A stretch of 64,000 bases of DNA, taken from Marivita sp003149565. Its GTDB lineage: Bacteria; Pseudomonadota; Alphaproteobacteria; Rhodobacterales; Rhodobacteraceae. This document shows positions 7,849 to 17,179 of this stretch, piece after piece (the stretch's first letter is position 1; each line of letters begins with the position of its first letter). The notes under the pieces were generated by a model that was given only the letters and a program-made list of their open reading frames with translations, made no database searches and was not told the origin of the DNA. The translations under genes were made by a program, and so were the position numbers. The stretch is from assembly GCF_965216415.1 (NCBI RefSeq), contig NZ_CBDCFU010000002.1; one strand, written 5' to 3'.

Positions 7849-8324
7849 GCCGACACCAGCGCAGCGGTAGCAATCGCCGCAATTCCTTCGCCGCGCCCGG
7901 TGAACCCAAGCTTTTCCGACGTTGTCGCCTTGACCGAAATGTCCTCGATAGGCAGATCCATGATGCCCGCCATCTCGGCGCGCATCGCTTCGGCATGCGG
8001 CCCGATCTTGGGGAACTCGCAGACAAGGGTGCAATCCACATTGCTGATGACAAACCCGGCATCCCGCGCCATCTGTACGGCATGTCTGAGAAAGATATCG
8101 CTGGCCGCGCCTTTCCACTGCGGGTCTGAGGGCGGGAAGTGACGGCCAATATCTCCGGCGGCCAACGCTCCATAGATGGCGTCTGTCACGGCATGCATGC
8201 CGACATCGGCGTCAGAATGGCCCATAAGGGACTGATCATGCGGAACTTTTATGCCGCAAATCACGACGTGGTCGCCCGGCCCGAACTTGTGAACGTCATA
8301 GCCATTGCCAAGCCGCACTTTCAT
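7845..8324 (-). CDS. ispF: 2-C-methyl-D-erythritol 2,4-cyclodiphosphate synthase
   Basis: 159 residues, fifth enzyme of the MEP isoprenoid pathway. The metal ligands are visible in GYDVHKF and LMGHSDADVGMHA, and the substrate loop in VKATTSEKLGFTGRGEGIAA. The ATG at 8324 has GAGGG 8 nt upstream; a TTG two codons earlier is less likely. It is the stand-alone form, not the IspDF fusion found in many alphaproteobacteria, and ispD is not adjacent here. First gene of ispF-pgpA-pncC and divergent from dusB. Confidence 0.95.
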   Translation of the reverse strand: MKVRLGNGYDVHKFGPGDHVVICGIKVPHDQSLMGHSDADVGMHAVTDAIYGALAAGDIGRHFPPSDPQWKGAASDIFLRHAVQMARDAGFVISNVDCTLVCEFPKIGPHAEAMRAEMAGIMDLPIEDISVKATTSEKLGFTGRGEGIAAIATAALVSA

Positions 8325-8504
8325 ATGCAAATCCCTCGAACTGTTACGGCTTATCTACGTTTTGTCCGTGGGCTGTGCAATCGCTCCCGTCCGCTTGCTT
8401 AATAATTAGGCAGATGCGTTTTGTTGGTCTGTTTTTCAGGCTAATATCATTGAACGGCGTGCAACCAACGCGTAGCTCAAATTCATTAATCAAGGATTGC
8501 ACCG

Positions 8505-9488
8505 GTGACTCCGTCCGCTCCACACAATTTGATTTCGCCTCCTGTGCTGCTGGCCCCGCTGGCCGGGATCACTGACCTGCCGTTCCGCACGCTTGTGTCG
8601 GGCTTCGGCGCGGGCCGGGTGGTGTCCGAGATGATCGCAAGCGGTGAATTCCTGACCGCGCGGCCGGGAACCCGAGAGAAAGCCGAGCTTGGAGCAGGCG
8701 TTGCCAACACCTCGGTTCAATTGGCAGGCCGCACACCCGAGGCCATGGCCGAGGCGGCACGCATGGTCGAAGGCATGGGCGCGCAGGTCATCGACATCAA
8801 TATGGGATGCCCCGCGAAAAAGGTCGTTGGCGGCTATTCCGGTTCGGCACTGCTGCGCGATCTCGATCACGCTTGCCATCTCATCGAAGCCGTTGTCGGA
8901 GCGGTGAGCGTCCCGGTGACACTCAAGACGCGCCTTGGCTGGGACGACGCCTCGCATAACGCTGCCGAGCTTGCGCAGCGTGCTGAAACGCTTGGCATAG
9001 CGATGATTGTTATTCACGGGCGCACCCGCTGCCAATTCTACAAGGGCCGCGCGGATTGGGCTGCGATCCGGCCGATAAAAGAGGCCGTGTCGATCCCCGT
9101 GATTGCAAATGGCGACATCATCGACACCGCGTCGGCGCGGCACGCTCTTGCGCAGAGCGGCGCTGACGGTGTGATGGTCGGTCGCGGTGCGCAAGGTCGA
9201 CCCTGGGCGTTGGCGCAGATCGCCGCCGATATCTACGGCACGCCGCAGCCGGTTGTTCCCAGTGGGCAAGCGCTGGTCGAGATGGTCGCGGAACACTATG
9301 AAGCGATGCTGGATTTCTACGGCGCCGAATTGGGCAACCGCGTCGCCCGCAAACATCTGGGCTGGTACATGGATGAGGCCGGAACCGGACCCATTATGCG
9401 CAAATCCATCCTGACGGCCAAAGATCCTAAAGCAGTGCTCAAGGCGCTGCCTGACGCCCTACTTTCAGATGTGAGGCAAGCCGCATGA
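8505..9488 (+). CDS. dusB: tRNA-dihydrouridine synthase (NifR3 type)
   Basis: 327 residues. It reduces uridine to dihydrouridine in the tRNA D-loop with FMN and NADPH. The TIM barrel begins APLAGITDLPFR; the catalytic cysteine is in INMGCPAKKVVGGYSG; the FMN phosphate sites are IANGDI and GVMVGRGAQGRPW. The GTG start at 8505 has AAGGA 8 nt upstream. The gene was named nifR3 in Rhodobacter because it precedes ntrBC, exactly as here. Its stop overlaps the ntrB ATG, so the two are coupled. Confidence 0.95.
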   Translation: MTPSAPHNLISPPVLLAPLAGITDLPFRTLVSGFGAGRVVSEMIASGEFLTARPGTREKAELGAGVANTSVQLAGRTPEAMAEAARMVEGMGAQVIDINMGCPAKKVVGGYSGSALLRDLDHACHLIEAVVGAVSVPVTLKTRLGWDDASHNAAELAQRAETLGIAMIVIHGRTRCQFYKGRADWAAIRPIKEAVSIPVIANGDIIDTASARHALAQSGADGVMVGRGAQGRPWALAQIAADIYGTPQPVVPSGQALVEMVAEHYEAMLDFYGAELGNRVARKHLGWYMDEAGTGPIMRKSILTAKDPKAVLKALPDALLSDVRQAA

Positions 9489-10594
9489 CCGATCCCGCAT
9501 CCGGCGAGCCCGAAATGGTTGACGAGCGGCTGATCTGGTCGTCGCTGCCGGTACCGGCGATCATCATCGACGCAGACGAAAACATCTATGACATGAACCC
9601 GGCTGCCGAAGGCTTTATGAACAATTCGGCTAAATGGCTGCGGGGCCAGCCGATCTGGGACCGTCTCACGGTCGACGCGCCGATGGAAAAAAGCCTTGCG
9701 CGTGCGCGGGCCAATGGCACGCCGCTTTTCGTCAACGATGTGGATGTGGGCACCGGCAATCGTCCGCCTCTGGTGTGCAATCTCCAACTGGCACCGGTGC
9801 AGGGCCAGGACGGGTGCATGATCCTTCTTATCAGCCCGCGCGAATTGGCCGGTCGCGTCAATCAAAGCCAGTCGGTCAAGTCGGCCGCAAAATCTGCCAT
9901 CGGCATGGCCGAAATGCTGGCGCATGAAATCAAAAACCCGTTGGCGGGGATCACCGGCGCGGCTCAGCTTCTGAGCATGAATTTACACAACGGGGATCTG
10001 GAGCTGACCGACCTTATCGTCGCAGAAACCCGCCGCATCGTGAAGTTGCTGGAACAGGTCGAACAGTTCGGCAACCTGTCTGCACCCGAACGCAAGCCGG
10101 TGAATCTTCATGATGTGCTGGACCGCGCGCGGCGCTCTGCGCTGCTCGGTTTTGGCGCACATATGAAAATTATCGAGGATTACGACCCGTCGTTGCCCCT
10201 CGCGCTGGGGGATGCAGATCAACTCCTTCAGGTGGTGTTGAATCTGATCAAGAACGCGTCAGAGGCGGCAGATGCCAAGACCGGTGGCACCGTTCGCCTG
10301 CACACTTATTACGAACACAGCTACAGTCTGCGCCGCGCTGATGGCTCAGGCCAGTCCTTGCCGCTTCAGGTCGAGGTGATCGACGATGGACCCGGCTTGC
10401 CGCCCGAGATCCGCGGCGATGTGTTCGACCCGTTCGTGTCAGGGCGTGAGAACGGGACCGGCCTTGGCCTCGCTCTGGTGAGCAAAATCATTTCCGATCA
10501 CGATGGTTGGGTTGCTGTGGACAGCGTGCCCGGCAAAACCCGCTTCCGCATTTCATTGCCGCAAGCGCCCCGCAAACAAAAGGAGTCAAGCTGA
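9485..10594 (+). CDS. ntrB: nitrogen regulation sensor histidine kinase NtrB
   Basis: 369 residues, soluble. A PAS domain (about 15-115: VPAIIIDADENIYDMNPAAEGFM) precedes the dimerisation helix with AEMLAHEIKNPLAGI (His147). The ATPase domain follows with N box LLQVVLNLIKNASEA, G1 VIDDGPGLPPEI and G2 GTGLGLALVSKI. In enteric bacteria and Rhodobacter it phosphorylates or dephosphorylates NtrC under PII control. Its stop shares one base with the ntrC start (TGATG), so the pair is coupled. Confidence 0.96.
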   Translation: MTDPASGEPEMVDERLIWSSLPVPAIIIDADENIYDMNPAAEGFMNNSAKWLRGQPIWDRLTVDAPMEKSLARARANGTPLFVNDVDVGTGNRPPLVCNLQLAPVQGQDGCMILLISPRELAGRVNQSQSVKSAAKSAIGMAEMLAHEIKNPLAGITGAAQLLSMNLHNGDLELTDLIVAETRRIVKLLEQVEQFGNLSAPERKPVNLHDVLDRARRSALLGFGAHMKIIEDYDPSLPLALGDADQLLQVVLNLIKNASEAADAKTGGTVRLHTYYEHSYSLRRADGSGQSLPLQVEVIDDGPGLPPEIRGDVFDPFVSGRENGTGLGLALVSKIISDHDGWVAVDSVPGKTRFRISLPQAPRKQKESS

Positions 10595-11964
10595 TGGATG
10601 GTACGGTACTTGTCGCGGATGATGATCGCACGATCCGCACGGTTCTGACACAGGCGCTGACGCGGGCTGGCTGCAAAGTGCATGCAACCTCATCGCTGAC
10701 AACGCTGATGCGCTGGGTGGCCGAGGGCAAAGGCGATGTCGTGATCTCGGATGTGGTCATGCCCGATGGGAACGGGCTCGAAATGCTGCCCAAGATCAGT
10801 CAGGACAGGCCTGACCTGCCGGTGATCGTCATCTCGGCGCAGAACACGATCATGACCGCCATTCAGGCGGCCGAAGCCGAGGCATATGATTACCTGCCCA
10901 AGCCGTTCGACCTGCCGGACCTGATGAAGCGTACCGCAAAGGCGCTCGACTCTCGCAGCCGCGTGGTGCGTCCGACTCCCGACAAGGTGGTCGATGATGC
11001 GCCCGATGATCTGCCTCTGATCGGCAAGACCCCGGCGATGCAGGCGCTGTACCGCCTTGTCGCCAAGGTGATGAACACCGATCTGCCTGTTTTGATCTGC
11101 GGCGAATCCGGAACTGGTAAATCCCTTATCGCCCGTGCGCTGCATGATTTCTCCGACCGCCGATCCTTGCCGTTCGTCACGGTCACAGGCAGTGATCTGT
11201 CTGATATCGAAGGCCCTGCGCGCATTCTGGCCCGCGTGCGCGGCGGCACGCTTTTGATCGATGAACTGGCCGATGTCCCCGACGAGGTGCAGGCCCGGAT
11301 CGTGCGTATGATGGATGGCCCGGGCGAACATGTTCCGCGCTTTATCGCCACCAGTCAGACTGATCCGGGGCAGGGCATTGGTGACAGCGGTGTGCGGGAA
11401 GATCTGTACTACCGGATCAGCGGCGCCACGATTTCTGTGCCCTCTCTGCGCGAGCGGGTAGATGACATCGCATTGCTAAGCGAGCACTTTCTGCTCCGCG
11501 CAGAACGCGACGGCGGCTCAAAGCGCTGGCTTTCTGAAGACGCCGCGGATCTCTTCCGCGCCTATAGTTGGCCGGGCAATGTGCGCCAGCTTGAAAACGT
11601 GGTGCGCCGCCTCAGCCTGACATCGCGCGCCGATGAAATCAGCCGCGCTGAAGTTGAAAACGTGCTGGGCAACCAACCGGAAACAGGCCCGGTTCTGCGC
11701 GGCGGTGACAGCGAAAAGCTCAGCACGTCGGTGGCCCGCCATCTGCGTCGCTATTTCGACCTGCACGGGACGATGCTGCCGCCGCCGGGCCTGTACCCGC
11801 GAATCCTGCGCGAGATCGAAGCCCCGCTGATCGAGATTGCGCTCGAAGCGACCGGCGGAAATCAGGCAAAATGTGCAGATTTGTTGGGAATTAACCGAAA
11901 TACGCTCAGAAAGAAGATCACCGATCTCGATATTCAGGTGACACGCCGCCGCAAATTGATGTAA
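10594..11964 (+). CDS. ntrC: nitrogen response regulator NtrC lacking the GAFTGA loop
   Basis: 456 residues. The receiver domain is complete (acidic pocket ADDDR, phospho-acceptor Asp53, Lys103). The AAA+ domain has Walker A GESGTGKS (170-177) and Walker B GGTLLIDELADV. Between VTVTGSDLS and GGTLL there are only about 14 residues, so the sigma54-contact GAFTGA loop is missing. This is the form known from Rhodobacter capsulatus NtrC, which activates sigma70 promoters. A Fis-type helix-turn-helix ends the protein (GNQAKCADLLGINRNTLRKKI). The start overlaps the ntrB stop. It would control nitrogen genes such as amt and nas, though no binding site was proved here. Confidence 0.95.
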   Translation: MDGTVLVADDDRTIRTVLTQALTRAGCKVHATSSLTTLMRWVAEGKGDVVISDVVMPDGNGLEMLPKISQDRPDLPVIVISAQNTIMTAIQAAEAEAYDYLPKPFDLPDLMKRTAKALDSRSRVVRPTPDKVVDDAPDDLPLIGKTPAMQALYRLVAKVMNTDLPVLICGESGTGKSLIARALHDFSDRRSLPFVTVTGSDLSDIEGPARILARVRGGTLLIDELADVPDEVQARIVRMMDGPGEHVPRFIATSQTDPGQGIGDSGVREDLYYRISGATISVPSLRERVDDIALLSEHFLLRAERDGGSKRWLSEDAADLFRAYSWPGNVRQLENVVRRLSLTSRADEISRAEVENVLGNQPETGPVLRGGDSEKLSTSVARHLRRYFDLHGTMLPPPGLYPRILREIEAPLIEIALEATGGNQAKCADLLGINRNTLRKKITDLDIQVTRRRKLM

Positions 11965-12018
11965 AACTGCCACATAATAGTGTTCTGACGGTGACGCAGT
12001 TGGTCAGAAACACAATAT

Positions 12019-14361
12019 ATGGCGGTAGCCGGACTGCGCGGCACATCAAGGCGGGGGTTGGCTGTGGCCACCTGGGCACGCTCGTGGAATTGGACCCGGC
12101 TCAGCCGGATGCGCCGGCAACGGCGCTATCAGAACGCCATGACGCTTGGTCTGGTGGTGCTGGGCCCCGTTCTGGCGATTGCCACCATTCTTGTTCTTGG
12201 CCCGTTCGACACGGGCGCGGGCGCGCAGTTCAACCTGCGGCTCGTTCTGCTGGCCGATCTGATTTACGTGCTTTTGCTGGCAGCTTTGGTGCTCAGCCGT
12301 GTGGTCAATCTGGTCGCCGCCCGCCGCGCCAAATCAGCCGGATCAAGATTGCACCTGCGCCTGACCGGCGCATTTGCGCTTATGGCGCTGTTGCCGACCA
12401 TCACAGTGGCCGTCTTTGCCGTGCTCACAATCAATATCGGGCTGGAGACGTGGTTCTCTGAGCGCGTACGCAACGTGGTGGGCGCATCGCTTTCGGCGGC
12501 AGAAGCCTATGAGCAGGAACATCGCGAAGGCCTGTCACAGGATGCCCGCGCTCTGGCGGCGTTTCTTGACGCCAACCGTCGTGCAACCTTCATCATGGAT
12601 GATGGCGAATTGCGACAGGCGCTCAGTCAGGGGCAAGCCCAGATTCAACGTGGCCTGCGTGAGGCTTATGTCATTGATGGCGCCGGGGAAATTCGGGCTA
12701 GGGGCGAGGGGTCCTATCTGTTTGACTATGAGCGCCCATCGCCGGATGTCTTCTCGGAGGCCAGCGAGATCGGCATCGCTCTGGTACAGGATTGGGACAA
12801 CAATGAATTGCGGGCGATGATCCCGCTGCAGGCCTTTACAGATCGCTATCTCTACATCACCCGCGAGGTTGATGGGCAGATCCTCAATCTGCTTGACGAC
12901 ACGCAGGAAACCGCGCGCTTTTACCAGCAGCAGGAAAATGATCGTGGCCGGGTCCTGTTTGACTTTGCCTTGCTTTACCTAGGATTTGCGGTCCTGCTCA
13001 TCCTTGCTGCGATCTGGCTGGGACTGTGGTTCGCCGAACGGCTCAGCCGCCCTGTGGGTCGCCTGACAGGCGCGGCACAACGCGTTGGTTCAGGCGATCT
13101 TGATGTAAAGGTTCTCGAAGAAGACGGCGACGACGAAATCGCGATGTTGGGCCGCTACTTCAACCAGATGACGCGACAGCTCAAAGGCCAGCGCGATACG
13201 CTTCTGGACAATACGCGACAGATTGAGCGGCGCCAGCGCCTGTTCGATTCCGTGCTGACCTCGGTCACCTCGGGCGTGGTGGGTTTGGATGCCGAAGGCC
13301 GCGTGACCTTTGTCAACCGGTCGGCCGAGCGCTTGCTCGCCTGGCACGAAAATCAACGCAGCGTTCAGATCACCGTGGCCGTTCCCGAGTTCGGCCCGTT
13401 GTTTGATCGTCTGCGCGAGCAGGGCATTGAGACCGCTCAGGAGGAAATCAAGGTCAGCCGCGAGGGGCGATTGGAAAACCTGCTTGTGCGCCTGTCGACC
13501 CGCCGGCGCGAGGATGGTGGTCTGGAAGGTTACGTGATTGCCTTTGATGACGTGACCGATCTGGTGAGCGCACAGCGCATGGCCGCGTGGGGCGACGTTG
13601 CCCGGCGCATCGCGCACGAAATCAAGAACCCACTGACGCCCATTCAGCTGTCTGCAGAGCGCATCCGACGCAAATTCCGCCGCCACCTTGGTGAAAGTGA
13701 TGCCGAAAGCCTTGAACAGCTAACTGAAGTGATTGTGCGTCAAACCAACGACTTGCGGCGCATTGTTGATGAGTTTTCCAAGTTCGCCCGGATGCCTGAG
13801 CCTGAACGCAAGCCCGAGGACATCGTTGATATCCTGCGCAGCGTGGTTCTTCTGCAAGAGGCCGGTCAACCCAACGTGTCATTTATCGTGGATATGCCGG
13901 ACAGGGGAATCCCCGCTGAAATCGACGCGACCATGATAGGTCAGGCGTTCACAAACCTTGTGAAGAACGCCGGAGAAGCAATTGAAACATATATGGAAAA
14001 TAATCCAGACGATCCGATCTCTCCCGAGATTCGTGTGTCCTGCACACTTGCCGAAGATATGGCGGAAATCAGGATCGCGGATAACGGAATCGGCCTTCCC
14101 GAAGATCCGTCGCGCCTCTTCGAGCCTTATGTGACGACACGCGAGAAAGGCACTGGGTTGGGGTTGCCGATCGTCAAGAAGATCATCGAAGAACATGGTG
14201 GCACGCTCTTGCTTGAACAGGCTGATCCTTTTGACGGGACAGAGCGGCGAGGGGCGATGGCCGTGATTCGGCTTCCTGTTCTTCTTGAGGGGCAGAATGA
14301 GAGTGCAATCAGCGGTTTAGGGGATGATGCACCCTCTGCTGCTGCGGAATTTGAGACGTGA
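12019..14361 (+). CDS. ntrY: nitrogen regulation membrane sensor kinase NtrY
   Basis: 780 residues. Three hydrophobic spans lie near the N-terminus (about 42-62, 74-95 and 113-138), followed by a periplasmic region and another span at about 315-340. A HAMP segment (ERLSRPVGRLTGAAQRVGSGDLDV), a PAS domain (about 410-510) and a kinase core with RRIAHEIKNPLTPIQ (His533), N box FTNLVKNAGEA and GTGLGLPIVKKI follow. It phosphorylates NtrX. The ATG at 12019 has a weak ribosome site; a GTG at 12064 behind a G-rich stretch is an alternative start. It lies 54 bp after ntrC and 25 bp before ntrX, in one likely operon. Confidence 0.95.
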   Translation: MAVAGLRGTSRRGLAVATWARSWNWTRLSRMRRQRRYQNAMTLGLVVLGPVLAIATILVLGPFDTGAGAQFNLRLVLLADLIYVLLLAALVLSRVVNLVAARRAKSAGSRLHLRLTGAFALMALLPTITVAVFAVLTINIGLETWFSERVRNVVGASLSAAEAYEQEHREGLSQDARALAAFLDANRRATFIMDDGELRQALSQGQAQIQRGLREAYVIDGAGEIRARGEGSYLFDYERPSPDVFSEASEIGIALVQDWDNNELRAMIPLQAFTDRYLYITREVDGQILNLLDDTQETARFYQQQENDRGRVLFDFALLYLGFAVLLILAAIWLGLWFAERLSRPVGRLTGAAQRVGSGDLDVKVLEEDGDDEIAMLGRYFNQMTRQLKGQRDTLLDNTRQIERRQRLFDSVLTSVTSGVVGLDAEGRVTFVNRSAERLLAWHENQRSVQITVAVPEFGPLFDRLREQGIETAQEEIKVSREGRLENLLVRLSTRRREDGGLEGYVIAFDDVTDLVSAQRMAAWGDVARRIAHEIKNPLTPIQLSAERIRRKFRRHLGESDAESLEQLTEVIVRQTNDLRRIVDEFSKFARMPEPERKPEDIVDILRSVVLLQEAGQPNVSFIVDMPDRGIPAEIDATMIGQAFTNLVKNAGEAIETYMENNPDDPISPEIRVSCTLAEDMAEIRIADNGIGLPEDPSRLFEPYVTTREKGTGLGLPIVKKIIEEHGGTLLLEQADPFDGTERRGAMAVIRLPVLLEGQNESAISGLGDDAPSAAAEFET

Positions 14362-14386
14362 TGCGAACAAAAACGAGGGTGAGGTT

Positions 14387-15802
14387 ATGAGCGATATTCT
14401 GATTGTAGACGACGAACGTGACATTCGTGAATTGATCGGGGACATCCTTGAAGATGAAGGATACACGACCCGACTTGCGGGCAATTCTTCCGAAGCGATG
14501 GCTGAAATCAACGCCGAGGAGCCGTCGCTGTTGATCCTCGATATCTGGCTGAAAGACAGCAAGATGGACGGGATCGACATTCTCAAGACTGTCAAACGCG
14601 ATAACCCGGATGTGCCTGTGGTGATCATTTCTGGGCACGGCAACATCGAGATTGCTGTCGCTGCGATCAAACAGGGCGCGTATGACTTCATCGAAAAACC
14701 GTTCAATATCGACCAGTTGCTGGTTGTTATTCGTCGCGCGATGGAAACCAGCCGCTTGCGCCGCGAGAACAACAAGCTCAAGCGCCGCGAAAGCGATGTG
14801 GCGCAGATGGTGGGCGATTGCGCGGCCTACAGGGGTCTGGTGTCAAACCTCGACAAGGTGACAAAATCGAACGGCCGCGTCTTGCTGTCTGGTCCGGCTG
14901 GCAGCGGCAAGGAAGTGGCCGCGCGCTATATCCATGCCAATTCCAACCGCGCCAGCGCACCTTTCATCACCGTAAACTGTGCGGGCGTTGCGCCAGAGAC
15001 GATGGAAGAGGTGCTTTTTGGTCGCGAAACCCCGGAACGCGGGATCGAGCCAGGTTTGCTGGAACAGGCGCACGGTGGGGTGATCTATTTCGACGAGGTC
15101 GCTGACATGCCGCTGGGCACCCAGTCCAAGATCCTTCGCGTTCTGGTGGACCAGCAGTTCCAGCGCGTCGGCGGGCAGGACAAGGTGCGGGTCGACCTGC
15201 GCGTGATCTCGTCCACCAACCGCGACCTGCAGACCGAGATTGCGGCGGGCACGTTCCGCGAGGAACTTTACCACCGGCTCAACGTGGTGCCGATTTCGGT
15301 GCCAAGCCTCGAAGACCGGCGCGAGGACATTCCGACGCTGGCAGAGCACTTCATTGATCTTTTCAACCAGACACAGGGCCTGCCCAAGCGCCGCCTTAGC
15401 CCCGACGCGGTGGCGCTGTTGCAGACGATGGTCTGGCCCGGCAACGTGCGTCAGCTCAAGAACCTGATCGAGCGGGTTCTGATCCTGGGCGACGGCACCG
15501 GCGACATCGCGGCGCGGGAATTGCCGCAGGACGCTGGCCCGGCCGAGGACGAGGAAGGCCGCGTGGTGCTGTCGGGTACGCTCGCGACCATGCCGCTGCG
15601 CGAGGCGCGTGAGGCGTTCGAACGGGAATACCTGCTCACCCAGATTAACCGTTTTGGCGGAAACATCAGCCGCACCGCGAGCTTTGTCGGAATGGAGCGC
15701 AGCGCGCTGCACCGCAAGCTGAAGTCGTTGGGCGTGGTGACCAGTTCCAAAGCGGGGAGCCGCGTGGCTTATCTTGAGGATGAGGTGGAGCAGGCGTCTT
15801 AA
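14387..15802 (+). CDS. ntrX: nitrogen response regulator NtrX lacking the GAFTGA loop
   Basis: 471 residues. The receiver has DDE at the N-terminus, phospho-acceptor Asp52 in LLILDIWL and Lys104. The AAA+ domain has Walker A GPAGSGKE and Walker B GGVIYFDEVAD. At the place of the sigma54 contact loop the protein reads FGRETPERGIEPGLLE instead of FGxxKGAFTGA. The Fis-like HTH (GNISRTASFVGMERSALHRKL) is intact. The ATG at 14387 starts the usual MSDILIVDDE and follows a GAGGGTGAGG ribosome site. Known roles of NtrYX in alphaproteobacteria include nitrate use, redox and envelope control; which applies here cannot be told from sequence. Confidence 0.95.
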   Translation: MSDILIVDDERDIRELIGDILEDEGYTTRLAGNSSEAMAEINAEEPSLLILDIWLKDSKMDGIDILKTVKRDNPDVPVVIISGHGNIEIAVAAIKQGAYDFIEKPFNIDQLLVVIRRAMETSRLRRENNKLKRRESDVAQMVGDCAAYRGLVSNLDKVTKSNGRVLLSGPAGSGKEVAARYIHANSNRASAPFITVNCAGVAPETMEEVLFGRETPERGIEPGLLEQAHGGVIYFDEVADMPLGTQSKILRVLVDQQFQRVGGQDKVRVDLRVISSTNRDLQTEIAAGTFREELYHRLNVVPISVPSLEDRREDIPTLAEHFIDLFNQTQGLPKRRLSPDAVALLQTMVWPGNVRQLKNLIERVLILGDGTGDIAARELPQDAGPAEDEEGRVVLSGTLATMPLREAREAFEREYLLTQINRFGGNISRTASFVGMERSALHRKLKSLGVVTSSKAGSRVAYLEDEVEQAS

Positions 15803-15844
15803 GGAGCTATCTCAAGGATCGTGGCAACAAACCGGGTCGACACG

Positions 15845-16936
15845 ATGCGTTACCTTATATTGGCCTCTGCTGTTGCGCTGATGGCAAGCGCCGGGATCGC
15901 GGCAGCTCAGGGTACGCGGCAGATCGACCGCTCTGGTGTGGACCGAGCGGCGTGGGAGTTTGCGCAGGAACTGAACACGGCCGACGCGTTTCAGGCCTAT
16001 CTGGAGTCGTTTCCGGACGGATTGTTTCGCGACGAAGCCGAGGCGCAGCTCTTTGCATTGCGACCCGATCTTGCGCCCGAGCCACAACCCGAGCCGCCGC
16101 GCACCTCGCTGGTGATCGTGCCCCCCCACGGGGACTGCACCGTTTGTCCGCGTGTGATCCGTATCCCGGGCGGCGAGACTGTTTTGGGGTCCGAGCAGGG
16201 TGGGGCCGAGGGACCGCGGACCGTCCAAACCATTGCGTCCTTCGAGATTGCGGCGACCGAAATCACTGTGGGCGACATGCGGGCCTTTGAAGAGGCGACA
16301 GGCACGCGAACGAGGCGATCGTGTTTCGTTTGGACCGAGCAGGGTCGGCTTAGGTCCCGGGACGGGGCCTATTGGGGCGCTCCGGGGTATGATGTGACGG
16401 ATGATCATCCAGCGGCCTGCATCAGCTGGGACGATGCGATGGCTTATGTGGATTGGCTCAACACCGAAGACGCAAGCGGCGGTTGGCGGCTGCCATCGGA
16501 GGCGGAGTTCGAATACGCCGCGAGAGGGTCGCTGGATTTGGAGTACCCTTGGCCGGGAGGGGCATCGGCCATCTGCCAGAGGGTGAACGGGGCGGGAGCG
16601 GAGAGCCGGTTCCGGCACCGTAACACAGCCTGTGACGATGGAACCGAAGCGCCGGTTCCAGCGGGAGTGTTTCCGGTCAACCCGTACGGGCTGTCTCACA
16701 TGATCGGAAACCTCTGGGAGTGGACCGCGGATTGCTGGAACGGATCGCATCGTGGGGCGACGGCGGATGGCGCGGCGAGAACCACGGGCACGTGCAGCAG
16801 CCGGGTGTTGCGGGGCGGGTCATGGGACGATCCGCCGGAGAACCTCCGGGTGAGCTACCGCGTAGGCATCCCCAAGACCCGCCGCCAGGCCAATGTCGGC
16901 TTCCGCGTGGCGCGGGATCTGGCTCCGGGCGGATAG
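15845..16936 (+). CDS. secreted SUMF1/FGE-fold protein without catalytic cysteines
   Basis: 363 residues from ATG 15845 (MRYLILASAVALMASAGIAAAQ is a clear signal peptide); a GTG at 15821 is an alternative start. A variable linker rich in Pro and Glu (about residues 70-95) precedes the formylglycine-generating enzyme-sulfatase domain: IPGGETVLGS, ACISWDDAMAYVDWLN, WRLPSEAEFEYAARG, GNLWEWTADCW, RVLRGGSWDDPPENLRVSYRVG and ANVGFRVAR. The cysteine pair that follows GGS in true FGE is absent, so sulfatase activation is unlikely. The fold may serve binding instead. It begins 42 bp after ntrX. A decayed copy of its 3' end lies at 30888-30970, on the far side of the nitrate cluster. Confidence 0.85.
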   Translation: MRYLILASAVALMASAGIAAAQGTRQIDRSGVDRAAWEFAQELNTADAFQAYLESFPDGLFRDEAEAQLFALRPDLAPEPQPEPPRTSLVIVPPHGDCTVCPRVIRIPGGETVLGSEQGGAEGPRTVQTIASFEIAATEITVGDMRAFEEATGTRTRRSCFVWTEQGRLRSRDGAYWGAPGYDVTDDHPAACISWDDAMAYVDWLNTEDASGGWRLPSEAEFEYAARGSLDLEYPWPGGASAICQRVNGAGAESRFRHRNTACDDGTEAPVPAGVFPVNPYGLSHMIGNLWEWTADCWNGSHRGATADGAARTTGTCSSRVLRGGSWDDPPENLRVSYRVGIPKTRRQANVGFRVARDLAPGG

Positions 16937-17179
16937 GTCCGTTCTGGCCCTTTTGTTTCGCGTGCGAAACATTTGGTCCGATCTGGACCTATTAAGGTTT
17001 TGTTAAGATTAAGAATTTCAGTTTTGTAGGGTGCGAGATTTCACGATCTTCGTGTGGAATGCTGGACCGTTGACATAAGTCGTGTGTACGCAAAAATGTT
17101 GGGACGACACCACATTCCTGCGGCCTTACCGTGTCGAAGCCGTCTCCTTTTTCTGGACTATGAACAGCTCTCTTTCCGA

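Noticed and set aside
15845..16936. True formylglycine-generating enzyme
   Set aside because: The two active-site cysteines are absent and no sulfatase gene is nearby.
16992..17006. CtrA-type site TTAAGGTTTTGTTAA
   Set aside because: It matches TTAA-N7-TTAA, but it lies between the 3' ends of two converging genes, so no promoter could use it; treated as chance.
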